The notes under the pieces: model-generated | What the model was told of the DNA's origin: nothing | Seen by the model: the letters and a program-made list of their open reading frames with translations, nothing else | Database searches by the model: none | In this document: piece after piece, positions 10,990 to 20,707 of the stretch | Layout: each line of letters starts with the position of its first letter | Position numbering within the stretch: position 1 is the stretch's first letter | Position numbers and translations under genes: made by a program | DNA from: Isohypsibius dastychi | Taxonomy: Eukaryota; Tardigrada; Eutardigrada; Parachela; Isohypsibiidae | NCBI GenBank assembly: GCA_034696485.1 | Contig: JAQIWT010000203.1 | Location: forward strand, 1-28,787 | Direction: 5' to 3' | Length of the DNA stretch: 28,787 nt

Positions 10990-12880
10990 ATGACAAAATC
11001 GCGAATAGTTAAAAAATTTGTCTTGGTTCGGTGTATGTTGGTTTACTATTAAATTCATCAAGGTATTCTCAATTCGATTCACCTCGTTTTGAGTGCCGGT
11101 TGGGAATCACCTTGCGCCCTTATCAGCTTTCCGTATCCTGGTCGATCCAATCACTGGGATACTTAATTTGTACAATGGCCAAAATGCGAGTAAGCTGCAC
11201 CGCGCGATATCTACAAGCAGCGGGAAATGAGGAAGTTATATTTTGTGTTGGAGCATGGATTCAGATGACGCTGGGGTTTTGCAAAATTGAGAACTATTTA
11301 TATTGAAGATTAGTCATATGTAACCATAATATTTCTCACTATAATTGCAGTTTTGTATTGCGGAACCTCGCGATGGTCAAGGGAGAAAGGCTGGCTGAAG
11401 AATAAGCAGTCAGCATGCAAAGAGAACGAGATATTACGGAGAGAATGCCGGCAGATGTCGCTTCGTCGCCCAACCCGCCGGACGTGCTGTTCCGGAAAAC
11501 AGTAAGTTGATGAATCGATTGATTTTTTCCCGATATTTGGGAGTGGGGTACGCTTCACGTTTTTTCGTTAATGTGGAACATCCTGACTTTTTTGATTCTC
11601 TTGATTAACGCTCTCAGCATACTGAAGACGAAACACCCAGGACACGAATGACTAATGTGGCGCTCCTCTGGTCACCCTTTTGACAAAAATTAATGACCAC
11701 TTGTTGTCTTGAAAGTACGCTACAATAGACCTACAATACGTACAAATTAGTGTGGATGCAGTTGTTTTAGATGTGGTTCTGTTAGCTTGTTCCCCCGAGC
11801 GCAGGTCTGATTTTTAAGAGTCAAATAATCTTCAGTTTGTAATTAACTGTGCACGTCTTTTCGCTGCTGCTTCCATTTTATACTTTTACTTCACATTTTA
11901 ATGTAGCGCGCTTCGGTGTTTTCAGTTTCTCGGGATCGAGGACACTCGGATTATGCCACTAAATCGCATCAGAAACGTCATGAAGGCGAAGCTGTTATGT
12001 GAAAGTGCGAAAATCTGATCAAAGCACATTCCATCATCCGAGAGGAAGATCAGGACTTCCTTTTCCATTTCGTTTTCCTCGGAGAGACTTGACACTTTAT
12101 CGATCGGAACGTCGGATTATCGATCCCAGGAAACTCCGCGGTCTGTAGTTTGTATATTGAACGTTCCGCGTCCTTTTGGCGACCTTGAAACATGGGAAAG
12201 AATTTCAAACTCTAGACACACATGGTCGTGCCCGTTTCTAAAGGCACATAAATCACGACAAAAGTTTTCATTCGAATTAAATAACATTTCAATAATATTA
12301 TGAGTATAACTGTAGTGTTGTTGGTGTTCCCGTTTTTTCTCCACCCTAACGCAAAAAATCAAAAACAAATATTATCAATTTGATAAGGTAACGTTTTTGG
12401 AAGACAAATTTCTGATAAAGTCTGGAATTTTTTGAGATGACATTCGAATACCTGCGATTCTGCTATATCTTCGGAGAATTGTTTTTTACTTCAGCGACGT
12501 TTCCCGCACCAGCTGCTACACAGACGTCATCCCTTCCTCCACAGGAGCCATATCCCGTGACCAATCCTCTATCACCGGCTTGACAGGCAGGAGCATTGAA
12601 ATGGAAATCCTGAAAGTGGGAAGACCCACTTCTACGAAGCTCTTGATAGGAAGAGAAGCGCGCTCGAACGAGAGCCTTTTTCCAAATCCCTTTCAGTGAC
12701 GCCGTGGTATCGAAGTATACCGGGCATTAATTCACACCGATCGATCTTTTATTTTATACTGGCCATATGGCGGCTTGAAAAGATATTCCTTTTCTGTTAA
12801 ATTGTTATTGTTTGTTGTCTGGTATAAGTGTTTCTTCGTATTTGTGTGTGCTTTCTTACGTGTCAGTATCACCGTGGAGC
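10990..12880. other. Intergenic and upstream region of the PC2 gene
   Basis: About 1.9 kb precede the PC2 start codon. It contains a candidate exon at 11351-11501 and two copies of TATCGAT 20 bp apart at 12098 and 12118. No longer coding segment, repeat or RNA gene is evident. The PC2 promoter probably lies here. Confidence 0.4.
11351..11501 (+). other. Candidate non-coding or 5' untranslated exon upstream of PC2
   Basis: The segment is framed by an acceptor-like CTATAATTGCAG and a perfect donor GTAAGT at 11502. It contains two ATGs: one opens a ten-codon frame that closes at once, the other stays open to the donor (starting MQRERDITERM). It could be a 5' leader exon of PC2 with short upstream frames, or an unrelated small gene. 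Only the splice signals support it. Confidence 0.3.
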
Positions 12881-15800
12881 ATGTCGATTTCAACATGCCT
12901 TAGTGACTTCATTTTCTTGCGAAGACTCTTGTTGCCAGCACTTGGAGGATTTTTGTTAATTGTGCTTTCGGCTGAAAAGGTCACCGGAACACCTCAAGTC
13001 TTTACCAACTCGTTCCTTGTGGAATTTAATCGGGACGTTGAACGGGGAGAGGCTGATCAAATCGCTCGGGAGTACGGATATCAAAATGCTGGCCCGGTAA
13101 GCAACAGTAAAACTAACCAAGCAATGTTTCGGTTGAAAAATTTGCTCTCCGGCAAAAATTCTTGTTGGCTTTATGAATGCACAGTCGTCCAACTAATTAT
13201 GTTCCTACTAATTTTCACATCTCGTGAGGAAATACCTCTCGAGCATCTTATTACTAAATTAGGTAGCTTATACTAATCTTTACTGCAATCTATCGTTATT
13301 TCAAAAACATGAGTTAAAACATATTCCTCTCACCATATGGTCCGTGAGAAGCTTTTTCGTTTCGAATTGTTTTTGACAAGGCAGTGACGACAGCGGATGT
13401 GAGGGGCTCTTGATTGAGGTTGCCTACCGTGCGCAGTCTTTGTTCGGCATGTCGGGTCTATCGACCGGAAACGAGATCCCGTTTCGTTTTATTGTGTGCT
13501 GTGGTGATACCAAAGAACGATATTATTCCAAATCGGATCGTGGCATACTCATGATAAATGATTTTATGGGAACCAAATTATACATCTAACGGTTCCGAAA
13601 ACTGTATCAGTCTAACTGTTTTTTTAACATGTTTCACATTTGAGTCTTGTTACAATCCGTTTTGTTTATTTAGCTCTTGCGTTCCAAACGAGAATATCAC
13701 TTTATTCATCACGGACTGCCGACTCGATCCAAGCGAAGCATCAGCCATTTGCGAACATTGAAAGCGCATCCTCATGTAAGTCCTTCTGGCAGCTTGGTTT
13801 TCCACCCTTTCTAGTCAATGTTGATTGTTAATTCCTGAACATTGATTCAGGTGAAACTGGTAGCACAACAGCCCGGGTATGCACGCACCAAACGGGGATA
13901 CACCGCGCTTAGTGGGAAAGGTCAAGTTCCCTTGGACAAGACTAAGGAACCCACCGATCCTTATTTCAAATATCAGTGGTACTTGGTAAGAAACCTGACT
14001 CTCACAAAAAGCTTGATAGTGATAACGAATGACTGAATGGTTATAGACAGTTCGATAGACATTGATAGACAGTTCGAGGAATGTTTTCGAATAACGGTTT
14101 AAAATAAGGTTTACCAGATAATCAATTCTTCTCAATAATTTAGAAAAATGACGGCAGCATGGGTGGAAAACCGCGTTTGGATTTGAACGTTGAAGCCGCC
14201 TGGGCGCAAGGAGCCACTGGGAAGAACGTCACAACAGCAATTATGGACGACGGTAAGAGGTCTATACCTGGATGACGTGCCATGATTAGAAACATGTTTT
14301 GATTGCAGGTATCGATTATCTGCACCCAGATCTCAAGTTCAATTACGTGAGCTCACTTCACAATTTAATATCAACAACTTTGCGAAATAATCTCGGTCTA
14401 TCATAAACAGAATGCCAAAGCCAGTTATGACTTTAGCAGCAACGATCCCTTCCCTTATCCTCGTTATACGGATGACTGGTTCAACAGGTACAAAAAATTG
14501 ACATTCGTAAGAATAAAACTTCAGCCTTTATTTTTGGTTAGTCATGGAACCCGTTGTGCTGGAGAGGTCTCGGCTGCAAGAGATAATGACGTTTGCGGTG
14601 TTGGTGTGGCTTATGATTCTAAAGTCGCAGGCAAGCCATGACCTTTTCCATTGTCATTAAATTTTAACGTTTTTTTCTGCTCCAGGAATCCGCATGCTTG
14701 ATCAGCCATACATGACTGACTTAATCGAAGCCAATTCCATGGGCCACGAACCCAACATGATCGACATCTACAGCGCCAGCTGGGGTCCCACAGATGATGG
14801 GAAAACAGTTGATGGGCCGCGTAATGCAACTATGCGAGCAATTGTCAAGGGTGTCAATGAAGGACGAAACGGACTTGGTAACATCTACGTTTGGGCATCG
14901 GGCGATGGTGGCGAGGATGATGATTGTAACTGCGATGGATATGCGGCCAGCATGTGGACAATATCCATCAATTCCGCGATCAACGACGGCCAGAATGCCC
15001 ATTATGATGAATCCTGTACCTCAACATTGGCATCTACATTCAGCAACGGTATGATCCATGGAAGCTGTATTAAACTAATTGTTTAATTTTTTTAGCTACT
15101 TCTGTTTTATTCGTGATGTATGTTGAGCACGGTAACAGTCATATGTTTTTAGGCGGTGGTGATCCGAAGACCGGTGTTGCAACCACTGATTTGTATGGAA
15201 GATGTACCAAAACCCATTCGGGGACATCTGCGGCCGCACCCGAAGCCGCTGGAGTATTTGCCTTGGCCCTTGAGATTAAGTAGGGTCATACCAATACCAC
15301 TGGAATTCTCTATTTTTAAGTCAGAATAGCATAGTTTCTTGAATCACGGAACGGAGACTGTATGGTTGTCACATCTGTGCTTTGTTTTCCAGCCGGAATC
15401 TCACATGGCGTGACATTCAGCATCTGACTGTCCTGACATCAAAGCGGAACTCTCTATATGACGGCAAGGGATACTTTAAATGGCAAATGAACGGAGTGGG
15501 ATTAGAATTTAATCATCTTTTCGGCTATGGGGTAATCATTTATAGATGATGTTTAGCCATTATGACGCGAACATCTCGTGACAATTTCTAATGCGATTTA
15601 TCTTCACAGGTGCTTGATGCTGGTGCAATGGTGCGTTTTTCCACAAAACAGTTGAAGTCAACTTTTCATTGAAAGATAATTTGAAAATTGACCGTTCGAT
15701 ATCTAATAGGTCGCCATGGCCAAAGAGTGGAAAACAGTTCCTCCTCGATACCACTGTGATGGAGGATTAAACAATAAGACCCTGTATGTTTAACAGAACG

Positions 15801-16389
15801 TCAAAAACGGAGGAAGACATTAATGCTAAATGATGACCTTTTCGTTTTTTCAGAGCCATTCCGGCCAATGGCTCACTGACACTTTTCATCGATACACACG
15901 CTTGCAAAGGAACCGAAAACCAAGTGGAATATCTTGAACATGTCCAGGCAGTCATTACACTGAACAGCAGCCGACGAGGAGAAACGATAATGCATCTGAT
16001 CTCACCGATGGGCACTCGGTACGTAAAATATATTCTCAATTTCAACCAGTTATTTTAGAAATCGTACTCGTCTTTCATAACCTTGCATATAATCGCTCAT
16101 TGGTTTTTTTCGTAGATCCATGATTTTGAGCCGAAGACCGAATGACGACGACCGAGTTGATGGATTTTCTAAATGGCCTTTCATGACAACCCACACTTGG
16201 GGCGAAAACCCACGAGGTCGATGGAGACTGGAAATCAAGTTCAACTCGCCAAACACCCAGAGTGGTTACATCAAAGAGTGGAATCTGTTGTTGCATGGAA
16301 CCAGAGAAGCCCCCTATGAAGGACTGACTGCATCTGATCCTCATTCAAAATTGGCCATCGTCAAGAAGGCTCACGAAGATCGCCGATGA
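12881..16389 (+). CDS. PCSK2: Neuroendocrine convertase 2 (PC2), kexin-like subtilase
   Basis: Fourteen exons: 12881-13096, 13674-13775, 13851-13985, 14144-14252, 14309-14346, 14411-14487, 14542-14630, 14686-15048, 15153-15279, 15393-15531, 15610-15630, 15710-15783, 15854-16018, 16116-16389. All phases agree and give 642 residues, close to the roughly 638 of mammalian PC2. Order: signal peptide (1-36); propeptide with basic sites RSKR (93) and RTKR (121); catalytic domain with Asp186 ([12 protein letters not shown]), His227 ([10 protein letters not shown]) and Ser402 ([12 protein letters not shown]); then a P domain. The oxyanion residue is Asp329 (SGDGG) instead of the Asn of other family members, the hallmark of PC2. 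It matures neuropeptide and peptide-hormone precursors at dibasic sites in secretory granules and usually depends on the helper 7B2, not seen here. The symbol is given by family (egl-3 in worms, amontillado in flies). An in-frame TTG lies upstream, but ATG 12881 gives the best signal peptide. Confidence 0.95.
13097..13673 (+). other. First intron of the PC2 gene
   Basis: This 577-bp intron (GTAAGC donor, TTTATTTAG acceptor) is several times longer than the other introns of the gene, which are 42-158 bp. No gene or repeat is seen in it. Confidence 0.85.
14631..14685 (+). other. GC-AG intron in the PC2 gene
   Basis: The donor is GCAAGC directly after GCAG, the acceptor CTGCTCCAG. The join restores the conserved [12 protein letters not shown] block in phase 1. 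No GT donor nearby keeps these residues. Confidence 0.85.
15610..15630 (+). other. 21-nt microexon of the PC2 gene
   Basis: It codes VLDAGAM, a conserved part of the catalytic-domain end, and is flanked by an acceptor CTTCACAG and a donor GTGCGT in phase 0 on both sides. Skipping it would delete seven residues without changing the frame. Confidence 0.8.
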
Positions 16390-16623
16390 GCACACCATCC
16401 AATGTCGTCGCGAAAACTATATTTATTAGATAAGCAAATCAGTTCATCAAACACGTTCTACCAGGCAGAAGGGACAAAAAACTTTCGCTGACCGATTCTA
16501 GCGCTTTCCATGCATATCATTATAGAAAAAGATATAACAGCTTTGGGTTTGGTTTTTTTTTCTAGATTTCTATTTTCGCGTGGGTTTCATCATTGATCAG
16601 TAAATTCATACCATACAAACTCG

Positions 16624-16629
16624 TTTATT
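16624..16629 (-). terminator. Possible poly(A) signal of gene 6
   Basis: Minus-strand AATAAA about 330 bp past the stop codon of the low-complexity gene. Confidence 0.3.
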
Positions 16630-16810
16630 ATCAATCTTGTCTTATTAATTCCATGAACATGGATACAGGGTAGTCAATCATCAACCAAAGGGTACAACAG
16701 ATGTAAGCGGATCAACAAAAGTCATTTAGGAAACCGACGAAAATTAGAACGTGAAATTAATCGAACCAAATTAGAGGAAAAACAGTTCACCCAAATGATA
16801 GCAGACTCAA

Positions 16811-16816
16811 AATAAA
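16811..16816 (+). terminator. Possible poly(A) signal of PC2
   Basis: AATAAA lies 422 bp after the stop codon. It is the first plus-strand match I see, though a variant signal nearer the stop could be used instead. Confidence 0.3.
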
Positions 16817-16958
16817 ACACAGACATAGTTCACAATTTCTCTGATTCCCAGGATTACTACAATTACTAAATCATAAACCACCTAATCAAAACATTTTCCA
16901 CTTAATCCATAAAGGGCAAGCAAATACACGATGTGTGTTCCATTGAGCTTCATAATAA

Positions 16959-19900
16959 TCATGCTTCGACCTCCTCTTCATCATCATGTCCGTTAAGGAA
17001 ATCGCTGGATTCTTCGCTAAATCGCTTCTTCACCGGCATGGGTTGTATTTCGCTTTCCTCCTCATTGTACTGCAAATATTACATTACATTCATATAAAAA
17101 ACTGGAAATCCAGTTTTTGGCACTTACATCATTAGATTCTGCATCACCGTTCTGATATTCGTGTTCTAAAAAAACTAAATATATAACACTGTTTCTATTA
17201 ATTGCCTCCGAAAAGATTTACCGGTAATTTCTTCCTCGTATTCCTCCACTTCTTCTTCCTCATACGTCGTTTCTGTTGTTGTTTTTGTGGTGGTTGTGAC
17301 AGTAGTTTGACCAACTTTTCGTGTTGTGAAATTGTCATCTTCATTTCCAAACTCAAAATCCCCTTCCGGCTCTTCTTCTTCCGCCGGTTCTTCATCGCCA
17401 TTCACTCTGGCCGATGATTGTCGAGAAAGCTCCCTTGATTGGGCAGGCTCTTCTTCTTCAGGCTGCTCTTCCGCCTCTTCCTCAGGAACCGGAGTAGCTT
17501 CCCGTTCCGCTTCTTCAACAGGCTCCTCTTCAACTTGTGCCTCTTCGGGCTCTTCTTCCACTTCTACTTCCGGTTCGGCTTCAGGTTCTGAAACCGGCGT
17601 CTTCTCACGCTCTTCTTCTGGTTCAACTTCAACTTCCGGTTCATCCTCTGCTGGGGTCTCTTCTGGTACATCTTCCTCTTCAACGGGAGCCTCCTCTTCC
17701 GGGGCTTCCTCTTCTGGAGCATTATCTTCGAAAACCTCTTCCGGCTCAGGCGCTTGCTCCTCCTCTTCCGGTGCAGCCGAGTTACTAACCTTGAAAACAT
17801 CCATAATTCAGCTCAAAGATAACGTTTATTTCTTATGATGTTACTTACTGAAGGTTTGGGAGATTTGGATGTTGACCATCCTACTCCGCCTTGTTTTGGT
17901 CGAACATCTTTCGGTTCGCTGGTGACCGACTGTCTTGGCGAATCTTGTGGAGTTCGAGCTACGGAGCTCTTGGGGGTTGCTCCTTTATAATCATCTGTCA
18001 CAGATTGGCGAGGAGTCTCTGTCGGGGTCTTGGCGACCGAACCCCTTGGGGTAGTGTGTTTGGATTCATCGGCAATTGACCGTCTCGGAGACTGAGTGAC
18101 TGGCGCATCTGATACGGACTTTCTTGGAGTCGATGGAGCTTCTGGCTCTTCCGTGACTGATGGTCGGGGCGAATTCTTTGCAGGTTCGTCATGAACTGAT
18201 GGTCGTTTTTGTGGTTGTCTGTCCGGCGACGGGATTTGTCTCTTTTCTAAGCTTGGCTCGTCCTGTGATGGCTCAAAGCGTCTTGGTTTGCGCTCTTCTG
18301 GTTCAGGTGATTTATTTGATGGACGATCTATATGCCAAAAATAACATACAGATCCAACCATTTGATGAATAAATAATCACCTCTAGCCGGACGAGAAGCT
18401 GGCGGGGAGTATTCTCGAGCTTTAGCTCGTGGTCTGTCTGGTGACCTTTCAGGTTCTACTGTTCGCACGCGCTATAAACATGCACGAAGTTAAATTTGAT
18501 TCGAACAAATAAATGTTCGTGATTTTACCGTCGGAGTTCGTGGCGTGTAAGATGTGTCCGGAGTAGAATCATAGGTCTTCCGCGAGGGGGTGTAGTTCGA
18601 TGCCGATGGAGTCGAATAAGTATCCCGCGGCGTAGATCTTGCACGACTTGGACTGATGGATTTCCCGCGATATGGTTGCGGTGAATAAGCTCGACTGCTT
18701 GAGTCTAAAATTAAACGCGATTCGGTAATCTGTTTATTCACACTTGAGGTCTAGCTAACATTTCGGTCGTGTCTGACTGCGAGCCCGACGATACAGTTCC
18801 GGTTTATCCAGGTACCGATTCGGCATATTGAAGTCGAATGGCGATGTCTTTTTGAAGTCATCGAAACTGTCCAAGTAAGCCGTGTGAGACACGGGCTTAC
18901 GAGGCCGCCTAAGGAAGAAAAAAGGTCACGTCAGAAACAATTGCCTGAAATACAACAAGGATTACCAGTTTTATTGGAATGGTTGGGAGGATGGGAGGGA
19001 GACTGGTTTGAAAGGTCATCACAAAGACTCCATTCTTCGGGGCGACGTTTAAATGCACCAACACGTCACTGACATTTGTAAGCCAACACAATCACGGACA
19101 AATCTTGTGTATCTGAGTCAGCTTCGAAAAAACTGCCAAGTTTTCGGGATATTTTAAGAGTGAGGAACTGTCTCTAGATTGCAACTGCATATCTTTCTTG
19201 TCAACACCTCATTTAATCAATTAGGGTTCTTCCGGAAAACCAAATGCCAGAAAGTGAATGCCACTGGTACGAAAATGAGAATCATAGAGGGCTAGATATC
19301 TAATGAAAAGCCAATTGGAGGACATGACTGTGAGATTCATATTTTCAGTACTTATTAAGAATGCGGTAAAGATGGTCACTGAGATATATGGACCGATTGT
19401 CCCTGTCATGCAATTGATCACTCAGAAGATATCTAAGGCATACACAAGCACTAAAACCCACAAAAGTTCATCGAGCTGCTTCTGCACTTACGGGCGAAGA
19501 GATGGGAACATGTAATCTCCAACTTCATTATATAAGCTGCTAAATTTGCTGGTTGGCGCATACGGCGCAGCTCGAAGTGTAGCTGGATAAGTGTTGAAGT
19601 GCCCCTGGAAAAATAAATCAGTGCTATTCACGAACTTTATTCATACAATTTGTGTAGCGACGTACCCGTTTCAAAATATTCGAATCGTACGAAAGGTCGC
19701 GCAACCTTTCCGTAGCATAAGCATGATTTCGGCCCAACCGAGGAGCTCCATAGTAGTTGACATATTCCGGAGCATAGATTTTACCTAAAAATAACGATGT
19801 TTGTTTGTTGAAGAAAGGTATTCGGTACTTAATAAGAATTTCAGATGATCAGAAAATTTGCTTAGAAAACAAATTCTGTTTAATGAAAACGTCAGAATTG

Positions 19901-20707
19901 ATGTACCCTTTGATCCGGGATAGTAAACATCCAGATGCTCCTGCCATGTCGTTTCATTTTTGCGATCTCTGCAAGAATCCGATGTAGCTTTTAGTTTTAT
20001 ATTCGAAATACTTATTTTTTACTTCAAACGGTTGCTGGAATAATCAGCTTTTGCGTCACGCGTGGGAGGGCGGAAGCGGTTCAACTCGTAATGAATATCG
20101 TCGACTGCGCGGCGCTAAAAATAAGTAATTGTCCATGATTAAACGGTTCCGGAATTCCAAAGAGTAAAGCCCAAGTCCAGGTTCTACGTACTCGACTAAC
20201 ATCGTCGTACTCGCCAGCTCGCAATCGAGATTTCAAACTTGAAGTTGGAGCATAGAGGTCTTCATAAGCTCCATAGTACCATTCGCGCTTCTACAAAAAT
20301 AAAAGCAACATGGACCATTATTCAATCAGCCAAACTCGATTAATTCCTTGACATAAAATAGAAATAAAAACGAATGACTGGTTTCAAATTTCAAACACGG
20401 AATTTTAGGAACACTTTCGGAGCTGACAAAAAAAGAGAGGTTCTCACGGGCATCCAGTTGGTTGTGGATGGAGTCCAATCACGGGAGTCATACTCGGCGG
20501 GTTGTGCATATCGAGAATAGGATTTTGGTTTCGATTTGCGGTCAAGATTGGTCTGGCGGGAAGAGGAATAGTAACTCATTACCGTGGATCATGCAATGAC
20601 AATCAATTCAAAGGTCACAAACGGAGGACACTAAACTCTACCGTGGTTATGTACGAATAATTCGTTCGTGGCACATAAGCTCGCCCATATCGAATATCCG
20701 GATCCAT
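16959..20707 (-). CDS. Unrecognised Tyr/Pro-rich, SP/TP-repeat and Glu-rich protein with two alternative first exons
   Basis: Shared exons on minus: 20290-20192, 20114-20023, 19968-19907, 19784-19666, 19604-19492, 18908-18760, 18704-18529, 18471-18381, 18327-17849, 17789-17222, 17165-17128, 17069-16959; all phases agree. They follow either exon 1a (20707-20642, 22 codons) or exon 1b (20579-20448, 44 codons), both ending in phase 0, giving 720 or 742 residues. Exon 1a cannot splice into 1b in frame. The N-terminal third is Tyr/Arg-rich with recurring YAP motifs (LYAPTSSL, IYAPEYVNYYGAP, PYAPTSKF). The middle has Ser/Thr/Pro/Arg-rich stretches and eight repeats of about 13 residues. The last 230 residues are strongly acidic (runs of EEE with Pro), then a Thr run and a short basic-acidic end. 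No signal or membrane segment is visible. It looks like a largely disordered cytoskeletal or muscle-type protein, but that is inference; I do not recognise the family. Confidence 0.75.
17222..17789 (-). repeat. Glu/Pro-rich low-complexity coding segment
   Basis: This exon of gene 6 codes about 189 residues dominated by Glu, Pro, Ala and Val (motifs PEEEAP, EPEVEVE), then a run of Thr (VTTTTKTTTETT) and a final acidic block. On the other strand the same bases give long Ser-rich open frames, which are shadows. Confidence 0.85.
17897..18205 (-). repeat. Eight tandem 12-14-residue repeats, pattern R-x-S-V-x(n)-[ST]-P
   Basis: Within one exon of gene 6, eight consecutive units (for example RKSVSDAPVTQSP, RRSIADESKHTTP, RQSVTDDYKGATP) each carry a basic-x-Ser start and an SP or TP end, except the last, which ends in RP. 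They total 103 residues. The pattern suggests sites for both basic-directed and proline-directed kinases; that is inferred from sequence only. Confidence 0.8.

Larger units (their letters stand above)
16390..16958. other. Convergent 3' region between PC2 and gene 6
   Basis: This 569-bp AT-rich region lies between two stop codons. A plus-strand AATAAA is at 16811-16816. Minus-strand AATAAA matches (TTTATT on plus) are at 16624-16629 and 16422-16427. If the distal signals are used, the two transcripts overlap tail to tail. Nothing else is seen. Confidence 0.45.

Noticed and set aside
13381-13560. GC-richer stretch inside the first PC2 intron that looked like an exon
   Set aside because: No frame gives PC2-like sequence, and direct joining of 13096 to 13674 already restores the conserved propeptide.
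17326-17838. Long plus-strand Ser-rich open frame (170 codons)
   Set aside because: It is the antisense of the Glu-rich exon of gene 6; GAA/GAG codons read backwards as TTC/CTC and shifted frames give Ser runs. It starts and ends without signals.
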